Shown here: one piece after another, positions 28,772 to 37,982 of the stretch
Numbering within the stretch: position 1 is the stretch's first letter
Layout of the letters: each line of letters begins with the position of its first letter
Source of the DNA: Paludibacter sp. 47-17
GTDB taxonomy: Bacteria; Bacteroidota; Bacteroidia; Bacteroidales; Paludibacteraceae
Direction of reading: 5' to 3'
Length of the DNA: 64,000 nucleotides
Assembly: GCA_001898935.1 (NCBI GenBank)
Contig: MKVT01000025.1
Coordinates: forward strand, 62,001-126,000
Made by a program: the position numbers and the translations under genes
The notes under the pieces: generated by a model
Databases searched by the model: none
What the model was told of the DNA's origin: nothing
Seen by the model: only the letters and a program-made list of their open reading frames with translations

Positions 28772-28840
28772 GATCCGACAACAGAAGCGACTTCTCCGGC
28801 AGCATGTAAATGCCGGAGAAGTCGTTTCTGTTGTCGGGTC
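28772..28840 (+). terminator. very long hairpin after cydAB
   Basis: Two 30-base arms (28772-28801 and 28811-28840) pair with only two wobble positions and a 9-base loop. A short T run appears about 10 bp later (TTTTTT near 28850). It probably ends or stabilises the cydAB transcript; the arm length is well above that of ordinary terminators. Confidence 0.75.
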
Positions 28841-28906
28841 ATGCAACATTTTTTACCTGCCGTACATCTGTGGGATGTTTTACTTACAGTTTAATTTTAA
28901 GTTATT

Positions 28907-29677
28907 ATGAATATACGTATGAAAACCTTGAAACAAGTTTTGATGGTAACCCTGCTGGGAGGGGTGCTTACTGCGTGCAGCAGTTTTGAAGATGATGGTT
29001 ATTCGCTCGACAAGTTCTGGGTCGATATTGCTACGGTCGCTAATCCGGATCAGAAAAATGTGTTTTTTCTGCAGCTCGACGATAGCACGCTGATGTGGAC
29101 GGCTGCCTCGGCCATTCACAATTATAAACCGAAAGATGGTCAGAGGGTAATTGCCAATTACACGCTTCTTGCCGATAAACGGCCAACAGGCATGTACGAT
29201 TACGACATACGGTTGAACGATGTGTATGAAGTGCTCACCAAGCCCATCTTCAATATTACACCGGCTACGCAGGACAGTATAGGTAACGACTCGGTCGAAA
29301 TTACCGACAGCTGGATCGGCAGTAAGTACCTCAACATCGAGTTCGCGTATTATGGATACGATAAAATGCACTACATCAACCTGGTGAGAGATCAGTCGAA
29401 AACCTATTCCGACGGTAAGGTGCACCTGGAATTCCGCCACAATTCGCGGGGCGATGCCGAAAGGTACCGCCGCTACGGGATCGTGTCGTTTGACATCAGT
29501 TCGCTCATCGATCCTGCACGCGAGTCGGTGCCTCTGGTAATTCATGTAAACAAACCCCATCAGGCTGCCGAACAACTGATCGAACTCACGTTCCGTTACA
29601 AAAATCAGCAGGCCGCTGCTGCGCGATCGGTTACCGACGAAAAAATGCATAACTATCAATTGTCCGAATTCAATTAA
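28907..29677 (+). CDS. NigD-like lipoprotein
   Basis: The 256-residue protein has a lipoprotein signal (MKTLKQVLMVTLLGGVLTAC, cysteine about residue 24) and resembles the NigD family: an N-terminal segment SFEDDGYSLDKFWVDIATV, a domain with GQRVIANYTLLADK and a second beta domain with YLNIEFAYYG and VHLEFRHNS.GD. NigD was named from a Bacteroidota bacteriocin locus, but most members stand alone and have no known activity. Translation may begin at 28907 or at 28919. It is followed by the haem cluster after 181 bp containing its own promoter, so it is probably a separate unit. Confidence 0.85.
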   Translation: MNIRMKTLKQVLMVTLLGGVLTACSSFEDDGYSLDKFWVDIATVANPDQKNVFFLQLDDSTLMWTAASAIHNYKPKDGQRVIANYTLLADKRPTGMYDYDIRLNDVYEVLTKPIFNITPATQDSIGNDSVEITDSWIGSKYLNIEFAYYGYDKMHYINLVRDQSKTYSDGKVHLEFRHNSRGDAERYRRYGIVSFDISSLIDPARESVPLVIHVNKPHQAAEQLIELTFRYKNQQAAAARSVTDEKMHNYQLSEFN

Positions 29678-29764
29678 GCGGATCGATGGGGTGAAATTCA
29701 GAAATCGCTGCCCTTGATGCCGAAAAAATACCGGAAATTGCGGTGAATTATAGAAAAATTTCCT

Positions 29765-29833
29765 TACTTTTGTAACATTTGTTACACTTGAGGCGAAAAT
29801 GCCTGTCAGTTGACAAAACCGACAGGCGTTTTC
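29765..29833 (+). promoter_or_regulatory. promoter element and leader hairpin of the porphyrin-uptake cluster
   Basis: TACTTTTG at 29765-29772 is a -7 element. Within the leader a hairpin has 13-base arms (29795-29807 and 29821-29833, GAAAATGCCTGTC with GACAGGCGTTTTC, one wobble) and a 13-base loop, ending 25 bp before the ATG. It is followed by TCTATATC rather than a clean T run. It may be an attenuator, a protein site or a terminator of upstream transcription. Confidence 0.55.
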
Positions 29834-29858
29834 TATATCACAACATGCGATTGTTTGT

Positions 29859-31964
29859 ATGAAGAAATATTGTTTAATGCTGATGCTGGTGTCGTTCCTG
29901 CTGCACACAGCAACTGCGCTCCCTACGGGTGCGACCTCCAACTCCGCGCTCGATCCGATCGATAAAACGGTGCACGATGAAGTGAATTTACGCGAAGTGG
30001 AAATAAACGCATCCCGTACTCAGACACGATTAAAGGATATGCCCGCTTCGGTGACCGTGGTGGCTGCCAATGCGCTCGAAAAAAATGAAATAGCGACACT
30101 CAACAATGTAAGCGCGTTGATTCCTAATCTTTTTATGCCCGACTACGGAACTAAACTTACTTCGCCCATTTATATCCGGGGGATAGGTTCGCGTATTAAT
30201 TCGCCTTCGGTGGGCATGTATGTCGATAATGTGCCTTATTTCGAAAAATCGTCGTTCGATTTCGATTTTTTTGATGTGCAGAAAATTGAGGTGTTACGCG
30301 GACCGCAGGGGACTTTGTTTGGCCGTAACAGTATGGGAGGGGTGATTACGGTCACTTCCCGCTCACCGTTCGATGTACAGGGTACGCATGTGCAACTGAG
30401 CGGAGGAACCTACGGGATGTATAAGATGAACGTAGGGCATTACAATACCCTCAGCGATAAAGTGGGATATAGTATTTCGGCAAATTACCTGAGCCAGGAT
30501 GGTTTTCACACCAATGTCACCCGGGGCGAACAAGCCGATTCGTTACGTTCGCTGGGGCTTCGTTTCAAACTCAATTTCAGGTTTTCCGACCAGTGGAAGC
30601 TCGATCTGACCAGCTCGTTCGAGAAAAGCGACCAGAGCGGCTACCCCTATGCTCCCTTCAATAAAACCGAAGGAACGATAGGCGATATTGAATACGACGA
30701 AAAAAGCGGATACGAACGATTTTTATTTTCCAATGCGGCACATTTGAAATACTCGGCACCTGGCTGGTCGATGACCAATACCCTTTCGTACCAGCTGCTC
30801 GACGACGATCAGCAAATCGACCAGGATTTTGGAAAGGCAACGGTATATTTTGCCGGACAGCTTCAGAAACAACACAATATTGCCAACGAACTCATTTTTC
30901 AATCGCAGGGAGAGCAACGTTACACCTGGCTCACGGGTTTGTTCCTGTTCGGGCAATCGGGTAAAAATACCGTGGCGGTCGACGACTACAACAATAAACT
31001 CTGGTACCGGAAAGACTACCTGCCCCAGACGCAGGGAGCCGCTGTGTTTCATCAGTCGAGCTATCAATTGCTCCCTAAGCTTACCCTCACCGGCGGCATC
31101 CGTTTCGATTACGAACGCACCAGCATGGGTTACCAGTACCAGGGAACCCGCGCCGGTTCGCATCTTGTGCCGGTCGACACGGTGTATCCGTCGTTGAGCG
31201 ATCAGGTAATCCTACCTAAAATTGCACTTTCGTACGAGCTCACTCCCGATATTCATGCCTATGCTTCGTACTCGTCGGGATACAAACCCGGAGGATTCAA
31301 CAGTACGTTCGAATTGCCCGAGCACCTGATGTTCAAAAAAGAACAAAGTTACAACTACGAAGTAGGAGTAAAAACCGCTTTCCTTTCCTACTTGTTTGCC
31401 GATGTGTCGCTGTTTTATACCGACCTCGTCAATCAGCAAATATACCGCACCGTGCCCAGCGGCCGGGGTTCGTACCTCGATAATTCGGGCTTGTCGAACA
31501 ATAAAGGATTTGAAGTAATGCTCCAGAACAGTGCCTTTCATGGTTTCGAAGCTGCGGTTGCCTATGGATACACCCATTCCGAAATACTGGAATATGTACA
31601 GAGCGCTACCCTGAATTACAACAATAAGTTTACTCCCTATATTCCCCGGCATACGCTTTCGGTACAAGCTACTCAGACTTTCCGGCTCGAAAATGCCCGT
31701 TGGCTCGATAGAATTCGGGTGAACGCAGTATATAACCAGACCGGCGAATTGTACTGGAACCTTTCCAATACCCTGAAAGAAGAAACCTACGGCCTGCTGA
31801 ATGCAAAAGTGAGCTTTACAAAAGGCGATCTTCAACTCGATGTGTGGGGAAAAAATGTATTGAACACGCGCTACCGTGCCTTTATCTTCGAATCGGGTCC
31901 TTCGGCTTTTGCACAGGCCGGACGGCCGATGCAGCTGGGGGCTAATATCTCGTATAAATGGTAA
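29859..31964 (+). CDS. TonB-dependent receptor linked to haem genes
   Basis: The 701-residue protein has a signal peptide, then a short EVNLREVEINASRTQTRLKDMPASVTVV N-terminus, a plug with IYIRGIGSR, VGMYVDNVPYFEKSSFDFD and VEVLRGPQGTLFGRNSMGGVI-like sequence, and a barrel ending in QLGANISYKW. It resembles the IroN/FecA-type receptor class with a GRNSMGG plug turn. Its last codons overlap the transporter gene by 7 bp and the cluster continues with hemN, hemG and hemH, so its ligand may be haem or a porphyrin. That is inference; no HasR-like FRAP/NPNL motif was seen. Confidence 0.88.
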   Translation: MKKYCLMLMLVSFLLHTATALPTGATSNSALDPIDKTVHDEVNLREVEINASRTQTRLKDMPASVTVVAANALEKNEIATLNNVSALIPNLFMPDYGTKLTSPIYIRGIGSRINSPSVGMYVDNVPYFEKSSFDFDFFDVQKIEVLRGPQGTLFGRNSMGGVITVTSRSPFDVQGTHVQLSGGTYGMYKMNVGHYNTLSDKVGYSISANYLSQDGFHTNVTRGEQADSLRSLGLRFKLNFRFSDQWKLDLTSSFEKSDQSGYPYAPFNKTEGTIGDIEYDEKSGYERFLFSNAAHLKYSAPGWSMTNTLSYQLLDDDQQIDQDFGKATVYFAGQLQKQHNIANELIFQSQGEQRYTWLTGLFLFGQSGKNTVAVDDYNNKLWYRKDYLPQTQGAAVFHQSSYQLLPKLTLTGGIRFDYERTSMGYQYQGTRAGSHLVPVDTVYPSLSDQVILPKIALSYELTPDIHAYASYSSGYKPGGFNSTFELPEHLMFKKEQSYNYEVGVKTAFLSYLFADVSLFYTDLVNQQIYRTVPSGRGSYLDNSGLSNNKGFEVMLQNSAFHGFEAAVAYGYTHSEILEYVQSATLNYNNKFTPYIPRHTLSVQATQTFRLENARWLDRIRVNAVYNQTGELYWNLSNTLKEETYGLLNAKVSFTKGDLQLDVWGKNVLNTRYRAFIFESGPSAFAQAGRPMQLGANISYKW

Positions 31965-33172
31965 GCTCTAAGTGGAAATTTCCGACGCTGTTCAGTTTGT
32001 ATATTGCACAGTCGATACCGATGAGTTTTTTCTCGACGGTGGTACCGGTTATTATGCGTCAGGAACAATATTCGCTCGAATCGATCGGACTGTTGCAATT
32101 AATAAAGCTACCCTGGATATTCAAGTTTTTGTGGGCTCCGCTGGTGGATAACACGGCCACCGGCCGGCGCCAGGTGCGGCGATGGATCATCTTGTCGGAG
32201 TTGTTCTATGCGGTGGTGATCCTCACCATCAGCCTGTTCAGTCTCAAAACCGATTTCACCCTCATCATCGTCCTGATGCTGCTGGCGTTCATCGCTTCGG
32301 CCACACAGGACATTGCCACCGATATTTTTGCCATCCGGGTGCTGAGTGCCTCCGAAAAGGCCATCGGTAATGGTATTCAGTCGTCGGGCAGTTTTATCGG
32401 CAGTTTGTTTGGAACCGGAGTATTGTTGCTGGCTTATCATTACCTGGGTTGGCAATGGCTGTTGTGGATCCTGGCTTGTTTCGTAGTGTTTGCCATCGTT
32501 CCCTTGTTTGTATATAAACCCGATATCTCGTTGCCGGCCGCACAAAAAGTGCGGGTGAAGCCCTGGGATATCTTCCGGTTTTTTGCTGTTAAAAGCAACC
32601 TGAAACGCCTTCCGTTGTTGATGTTGTACTATTCGGGGCTCATCGGTATTCTGGCCATGCTCAAACCGTATATGGTCGATCTGGGCTATTCGGTGAAAGA
32701 TATCGGTTTTATGTCGGGCATTGTAGGTACTTCCACGGCAGCACTCATGTCGTTCGGAGGCGGATTTATTATCCGGAAAATAGGACGTACCATAGCGCTG
32801 TATTCCTTCGCCCTTATCAATGTGCTCACGGGGCTCTATTTTTACGTGATGACGATGTCGGTACCCTCGGTTACCGCACTTTATATTGGAATTATCCTTT
32901 TATGGGCTTCTTATGGCCTGTCGTCGGTAATTATTTACACCACCTCCATGGATGCCGTGCGCGAGCACTCGGCAGGCACCGACTTTACCGTACAGATTGT
33001 GATTACACACCTGAGTTCGATGCTTATTGCCGTTTTCAGCGGTAAACTGGGCGATCTCATCGGATATCACCAGTTGTTCGGAGTGGAGGCACTGATGTCG
33101 GCACTTTCGATCTTGATTTTATTTTTTGCTTACCCCATTCGTTTCAACACATGGAAATCTCCCAGGAATTAA
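31958..33172 (+). CDS. PAT/AmpG-like major facilitator transporter
   Basis: The 404-residue protein has about twelve hydrophobic segments. The start SLYIAQSIPMSFFSTVVPVIMRQ, the LLQLIKLPWIFKFLWAPLVDNTATGRR loop and FIASATQDIATDIFAIRVL correspond to the AmpG/PAT family (peptide, acetyl-CoA or muropeptide transporters). It overlaps the receptor gene by 7 bp and hemN by 22 bp, so it is translationally coupled to both. Given these partners it could carry the compound imported by the receptor across the inner membrane. A role in muropeptide recycling is the family default and cannot be excluded. Confidence 0.85.
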   Translation: MVSSKWKFPTLFSLYIAQSIPMSFFSTVVPVIMRQEQYSLESIGLLQLIKLPWIFKFLWAPLVDNTATGRRQVRRWIILSELFYAVVILTISLFSLKTDFTLIIVLMLLAFIASATQDIATDIFAIRVLSASEKAIGNGIQSSGSFIGSLFGTGVLLLAYHYLGWQWLLWILACFVVFAIVPLFVYKPDISLPAAQKVRVKPWDIFRFFAVKSNLKRLPLLMLYYSGLIGILAMLKPYMVDLGYSVKDIGFMSGIVGTSTAALMSFGGGFIIRKIGRTIALYSFALINVLTGLYFYVMTMSVPSVTALYIGIILLWASYGLSSVIIYTTSMDAVREHSAGTDFTVQIVITHLSSMLIAVFSGKLGDLIGYHQLFGVEALMSALSILILFFAYPIRFNTWKSPRN

Positions 33173-34530
33173 TTCATAAATACAATATCGCGGTTCCCCG
33201 TTACACCAGTTATCCGCCTGCCAATCATTTTCAGGACAATTTTGAAGTCGCTGAAGCAGTAAGGCTTATCGGGGAATCGAACCAGGGTTCGCCCTCCAAC
33301 ATCGCTGTCTATATCCACATTCCGTTTTGTACGAAAATTTGTTTTTACTGCGGATGCAATACCACCCTCATGAAACAGGAAGCAACGGTGGCAGCCTATA
33401 TTGAATCGGTGAAACAGGAAATAAGGATGGTGGCCGCACGCCTCGACCGCAAGCGCAGGGTGTCGCAGATTCATTACGGGGGCGGTACGCCCAACAGCAT
33501 CGATGTGCGATATCTCGAAGAGCTCAATCAACTCATTTTCGACCTGTTCGAGTTTATTCCCCAGCCCGAGATCGCCATTGAATGTCATCCGGCCCACCTC
33601 AGCGAACTTTACCTGCAACGCCTGCTGAATGCGCGTTTCAACCGCTTCAGCATAGGAGTTCAGGATTTCAATACCGAAGTACTCGATACCGTCAACCGGG
33701 CGCAGGCGGCCATGCCGGTTGCCGATATCGTCCGGTTTCTGAAGGAAGCCAACCCGTCGATTTCGGTCAACCTCGACTTTATTTATGGTCTGCCGGGTCA
33801 GAATGTAGCCGGTTTTACCGAAACAATGACCAAAGCCATTGCTATTCGTCCCGACCGGTTGGTTACTTTTTCGTATGCCCACGTTCCCTGGCTGAAAAAG
33901 CACCAGCAGGTGCTTGAAAAGCGCGGATTACCTGGGTCCGAAGAAAAAATGGATCTGTTTATGGCTTCGCGCCGATTGCTTGTGGAGGCCGGATACGAAC
34001 CCATCGGGCTCGACCATTACGTGTTGCCGGGCGACGAATTGAATGTGGCCCTGCAAAACCACCAGCTTCACCGTAATTTTCAGGGCTATTGTACCCGCCG
34101 GACCACCGGCCAGGTATATGCCTTTGGCGTATCGTCGATCTCGCAACTCGAACGAGGCTATCTTCAGAATGTAAAAGATATTTCGGTGTACATGCAATCG
34201 GTGGCCAACGGACAGCTTCCGGTGGAGAAAGGATTGGCTCTTACCGCCGATCAATTGATTATCCGGGCGGTGATCGAACAGCTGATGTGTAATAAAAAAC
34301 TCGATATTCCATCATTTTGCGAATGTTATGGGATGGATAACGAAGCGTTTGTGACCATTACCGGCTTCGAGGAGTCCCGTCTCGACGAAATGATTGCCGA
34401 CGGACTGGTTCATTTCCGGGATGGAATATTAGAAATTACCGGCTCCGGTTCGTTTTTTATTCGTAATATTGCCTGCGTTTTCGATCCGGCTTATCTGGCA
34501 CAGACGAGGAAGTATTCGCAGTCGGTTTAA
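33151..34530 (+). CDS. hemN: oxygen-independent coproporphyrinogen III oxidase
   Basis: The 459-residue radical-SAM enzyme has the iron-sulfur motif at Cys60, Cys64 and Cys67 (HIPFCTKICFYCGC) and the HemN-specific PRYTSYPPA N-terminus, YGGGTPN, FSIGVQDFN and LDFIYGLPGQ. It converts coproporphyrinogen III to protoporphyrinogen IX by anaerobic decarboxylation. The true HemN features (N-terminal trip-wire-like segment and the extra Cys69 after the cluster) distinguish it from HemW. The start overlaps the transporter gene by 22 bp; hemG follows after 12 bp. Confidence 0.95.
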   Translation: MEISQELIHKYNIAVPRYTSYPPANHFQDNFEVAEAVRLIGESNQGSPSNIAVYIHIPFCTKICFYCGCNTTLMKQEATVAAYIESVKQEIRMVAARLDRKRRVSQIHYGGGTPNSIDVRYLEELNQLIFDLFEFIPQPEIAIECHPAHLSELYLQRLLNARFNRFSIGVQDFNTEVLDTVNRAQAAMPVADIVRFLKEANPSISVNLDFIYGLPGQNVAGFTETMTKAIAIRPDRLVTFSYAHVPWLKKHQQVLEKRGLPGSEEKMDLFMASRRLLVEAGYEPIGLDHYVLPGDELNVALQNHQLHRNFQGYCTRRTTGQVYAFGVSSISQLERGYLQNVKDISVYMQSVANGQLPVEKGLALTADQLIIRAVIEQLMCNKKLDIPSFCECYGMDNEAFVTITGFEESRLDEMIADGLVHFRDGILEITGSGSFFIRNIACVFDPAYLAQTRKYSQSV

Positions 34531-34542
34531 TACCTGTTTTTT

Positions 34543-35964
34543 ATGAACAACGAAATGTACGATACCATCATTCTTGGTGCAGGGCTTACCGGCCTCACCA
34601 TTGCCCATTACCTGCGCAAGTCGGGTCGCCGGGTGCTGGTGCTCGAAAAAGGCGAGCGGCCGGGCGGAGTCATTCAGACCTGTTCCGAAAATGGATTTGT
34701 TTTCGAAGCCGGACCCAATACGGGAGTCATTTCGTCGGTTGAACTGGTACGGTTGATGGACGAATTGGGCTTGCAGTTCGAAGTGCCGCACCAATTTGCC
34801 AATGCCCGCTGGATCTGGAAAAAACGCCGCTGGGAACCGCTTCCTTCGGGACTGTTGTCGGCCATCCGGACTCCTTTATTCACGTTGACGGATAAATTCA
34901 GGATTCTGCTGGAGCCTTTCAGAGCGAAAGGTACCAACCCCGACGAAACCCTGGCCCAGCTGGTGGTTCGCCGTATGGGACGCAGTTTTCTTAATTATGC
35001 TGTCGATCCGTTTATTTCGGGCATTTACGCCGGCGATCCGGCACAATTGGTTACCCGTTATGCCATGCCGAAATTATATGCCCTGGAGCAGAATTACGGT
35101 AGTTTTATCAAAGGTTCCATCGCCAAAGCCCGTCGGCCCAAGCCGGCCGAAGAAAAAAGGGTGACCCGGCAGGTGTTTTCGGTCGAAGGGGGACTGTCGC
35201 GACTCACCGGCGCCCTGGTAGCTTCGGTGGGAGCGGAGAATATACGTTGCAATTGCGGTAAGGTGCAGGTGGAAGAAGTGGAAACGGGACGATACCGCAT
35301 TCATCTTTCTGAATCAGATTCCCGGCAAACAGCCCGGCCCGACGATTCGGCAGGTACTGCCGGTTACGCATTGCTGACCCGCACCCTTGTCACAACCTTT
35401 GGAGGCCCTTCACTGCTCGATACCTTGCCTTTTATAAAGGAGGTTGAAAAAGAAAATTTAGGTGCGTTGCGCTATGCAAAAGTGGTGCAGGTGGCTGCAG
35501 GCTACAGTAAGTGGGACGGAGTGCCTGTACGGGCATTCGGCGGACTGGTGCCCACCTGCGAACGAAAAGATATTCTGGGAATTTTGTTTCCTTCGGCCCT
35601 GTTTGCCCACCGGGCGCCCGGCGATGGTGCTTTGATGTCGGTGTTCATGGGCGGAATTAAGCGGCCCGATATTTTTGAGCTCAGCGATGAACAACTGAAG
35701 GCTGTAGCTGTTCAACATATCCGGGAGATGATGCAGGCCAGGCGCGATCCTGATTTGCTCAGGGTATACCGTTATCCTCAGGCCATACCGCAGTACGATG
35801 CAACGAGCAGCCGGCGGTTGAAGACCATTACCGATCTTCAGTTCCGGTATCCGGGGCTGCTGCTGGCGGGAAATATACGCGATGGCATCGGTATGTCCGA
35901 CCGGGTGAAACAGGGTGCAGCCGTGGCACGGCAGATCGGCGAATACCTGGAGGTAACCGTTTGA
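34543..35964 (+). CDS. hemY: protoporphyrinogen oxidase, HemY/PPOX type
   Basis: The 473-residue flavoprotein begins with an FAD-binding Rossmann motif (TIILGAGLTGLTIAHYLRKSG) and continues with VLEKGERPGGVIQT. Further family features are EAGPNTGV, FISGIYAGDP (a PPOX hallmark), FSVEGGLSRL and a C-terminal GNIRDGIGMSDRVKQG stretch that binds the flavin. It oxidises protoporphyrinogen IX to protoporphyrin IX. In Bacteroidota annotation this enzyme is also called HemG. It sits between hemN and hemH, in pathway order. Confidence 0.93.
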   Translation: MNNEMYDTIILGAGLTGLTIAHYLRKSGRRVLVLEKGERPGGVIQTCSENGFVFEAGPNTGVISSVELVRLMDELGLQFEVPHQFANARWIWKKRRWEPLPSGLLSAIRTPLFTLTDKFRILLEPFRAKGTNPDETLAQLVVRRMGRSFLNYAVDPFISGIYAGDPAQLVTRYAMPKLYALEQNYGSFIKGSIAKARRPKPAEEKRVTRQVFSVEGGLSRLTGALVASVGAENIRCNCGKVQVEEVETGRYRIHLSESDSRQTARPDDSAGTAGYALLTRTLVTTFGGPSLLDTLPFIKEVEKENLGALRYAKVVQVAAGYSKWDGVPVRAFGGLVPTCERKDILGILFPSALFAHRAPGDGALMSVFMGGIKRPDIFELSDEQLKAVAVQHIREMMQARRDPDLLRVYRYPQAIPQYDATSSRRLKTITDLQFRYPGLLLAGNIRDGIGMSDRVKQGAAVARQIGEYLEVTV

Positions 35965-36023
35965 GCGGCCGTTCCGTATCTCCCCTCCCGATAAAACGGA
36001 TGTAATCAACCATTATTGAACGC

Positions 36024-37025
36024 ATGACCAAGGCTGTTGTAATCGTGAATTTAGGTACGCCCGACGCACCCCGTCCGGGTGCTGTGCGGCGTTATCTGAC
36101 GCAGTTTCTCAACGATCCTTACGTGATCGATATTCCTCAACCCTGGCGATTTCTGTTGGTGAATTGCATCATTATACCTTTCAGACTAAAAAAATCGACC
36201 CGTTTATACCGGCGCTTGTGGACTACCGGCGGATCGCCCATTTTGCAGCATTTATACCGATTGCGCGGGAAGCTCGAACAGCATTTACCGTACCAACGGG
36301 TGTACGCGGCCATGCGGTATTGCAATCCGTCGCTCCACACTGTGCTCCGGCAACTCCACGACGATGGGGTAACCCATCTCACGGTACTCCCGTTATATCC
36401 GCAATTTGCCGAATCGACCACCGAAACTATTTTCGAGGTGGTACGCCGGAGCCGGCAAGATCTCACAGGGCTTCAGGAAGTAAGGTTTATAAGGCAGTTC
36501 TACAACCATCCGGCCTTTCTCGACTCCTTCGAGCAGCGTATCGCCGCGTATGATCCTTCGGCTTTCGATCATGTGATTTTCACCTATCACAGCCTGCCCG
36601 AAAGGCATCTCGATCGCATCCACCCGGGCACTTCGTGTAAGAGCTGCCCGTGCGAACATGCGATGCCCGACTTCGGCAGCGAGTGTTACAAAGCAACAGC
36701 TTACGAAACCGCCCGGGTGCTGGCTGTCCGCCTGGGCCTGCCGCCTGCCGGTTACAGCGTGGCTTTTCAATCGCGCTTTGCAAAAAAATGGGTAGGCCCG
36801 TTTACCGAGGATAGGATAAGGGAACTGGCCCGTTCGGGTGTGCGGCGCATATTGGTCGTGGCGCCGTCGTTTGTTGCCGATTGCCTGGAGACCATCGTAG
36901 AAATAGGCCTCGATTACCGCGATTTATTCAAAAAAGAAGGAGGAGAAGAGCTGGTGATGGTCGAAAGTTTGAATTCAGAAGACTTTTGGGCCGAAAATCT
37001 GGCAAAAAAGTTATTATCTTCGTAA
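36024..37025 (+). CDS. hemH: ferrochelatase
   Basis: The 333-residue protein matches ferrochelatase: VIVNLGTPDAP at the N-terminus, YRRLWTTGGSPI, LPLYPQFAESTTE, TYHSLPERHL with the catalytic histidine, and the later FQSRFAKKWVGPFTED and VVAPSFVADCLETIVEIG with the conserved Glu. A CKSCPCEH cysteine group near residue 210 may carry an iron-sulfur cluster, as in some bacterial and animal ferrochelatases. It inserts ferrous iron into protoporphyrin IX, the last step of haem synthesis. A 59-bp gap separates it from hemY. Confidence 0.95.
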   Translation: MTKAVVIVNLGTPDAPRPGAVRRYLTQFLNDPYVIDIPQPWRFLLVNCIIIPFRLKKSTRLYRRLWTTGGSPILQHLYRLRGKLEQHLPYQRVYAAMRYCNPSLHTVLRQLHDDGVTHLTVLPLYPQFAESTTETIFEVVRRSRQDLTGLQEVRFIRQFYNHPAFLDSFEQRIAAYDPSAFDHVIFTYHSLPERHLDRIHPGTSCKSCPCEHAMPDFGSECYKATAYETARVLAVRLGLPPAGYSVAFQSRFAKKWVGPFTEDRIRELARSGVRRILVVAPSFVADCLETIVEIGLDYRDLFKKEGGEELVMVESLNSEDFWAENLAKKLLSS

Positions 37026-37090
37026 AAAAGCTTAATTTTACACCTTCGATACCACCGTACGACAATTAATAACTTCAAATACAGAACAAT

Positions 37091-37882
37091 ATGAAAAGAA
37101 CGCTATTCTTTTTACTCGCAGCCATTTTTCTTACGGCATGTTCGAGTGTGATGATTACCGGCCGGAAGCAACTGCTGTTGGTTTCCGACGCCGAATTACT
37201 TACCATGAGTTTACAGAGTTACCAGCAATTTATCGATTCGGTTCCCCCCTCAAAGGACCTGAAAAGTAAAGCCTTGGTAAAATCGGTAGGTGTGAAGATT
37301 GCTACTGCCGTTGAAGAGTACATGAAAGCCAACGGGCTGGAAGCCGAACTGGCCAATTTTCAGTGGGAGTTCAGTTTAGTGAAAGATACTACGGTAAACG
37401 CTTTTTGCATGCCGGGTGGCAAGGTGGTTTTTTTCGACGGCATTTTGCCGGTAACCAAAACCGAAGCAGGCATTGCCGTGGTCATGGGGCATGAAATTGC
37501 CCATGCGGTGGCGAAGCACAGCAACGAGCGCCTGAGCCAGCAAATGCTGGTGCAATACGGTGCCGCGATTACCGATGTACTGGTATCGAACAAGTCGGAA
37601 GTCACCCGCATGGGAATCAATACCCTGTATGGCATCGGAGCACAGGTAGGAGTATTGTTGCCTTACTCGCGCAAGCAGGAATACGAAGCCGACCGCCTGG
37701 GGATGATTCTGATGGCTATGGCAGGTTACGATCCTGCCGAAGCCTTGTCGTTCTGGGAGCGCATGACCGCCAACGGCAGTGGTTCGGTAGCCGAGTTTAT
37801 GAGCACCCACCCGTCCGACCAGAAACGGATCGCGAATATCCAGAAAGTAATGCCCGAAGCACAGGGATTTCTGAAGAAATAA
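37091..37882 (+). CDS. M48-family zinc metalloprotease, lipoprotein
   Basis: The 263-residue protein has a lipoprotein signal (KRTLFFLLAAIFLTAC, Cys17) followed by the M48 layout: an N-terminal SSVMITGRKQLLLVSD segment, a FCMPGGKVVFFDGILP strand, the zinc motif HEIAH in VVMGHEIAHAVAKHSNERL (about residues 134-138) and the third ligand Glu in KQEYEADRLGMILMA. It resembles LoiP/BepA-like periplasmic or outer-membrane proteases involved in envelope quality control. It follows hemH by 65 bp on the same strand; a strong terminator lies 14 bp downstream. Confidence 0.93.
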   Translation: MKRTLFFLLAAIFLTACSSVMITGRKQLLLVSDAELLTMSLQSYQQFIDSVPPSKDLKSKALVKSVGVKIATAVEEYMKANGLEAELANFQWEFSLVKDTTVNAFCMPGGKVVFFDGILPVTKTEAGIAVVMGHEIAHAVAKHSNERLSQQMLVQYGAAITDVLVSNKSEVTRMGINTLYGIGAQVGVLLPYSRKQEYEADRLGMILMAMAGYDPAEALSFWERMTANGSGSVAEFMSTHPSDQKRIANIQKVMPEAQGFLKK

Positions 37883-37895
37883 ACCATTGCCACTC

Positions 37896-37959
37896 CTACG
37901 GCACTCTTTTATGACTTCCAGGGTCGGCCCTGATATTGAATTGTAAAAGAGTGCCGTAG
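37896..37959. terminator. bidirectional terminator between convergent genes
   Basis: Perfect 16-base arms CTACGGCACTCTTTTA (37896-37911) and TAAAAGAGTGCCGTAG (37944-37959) lie between the M48 gene and the convergent PepSY-like gene. The run of T or A inside each arm gives both strands a short U tract. Confidence 0.75.
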
Positions 37960-37982
37960 TGGGTTTGAATAAGATCGGTATC

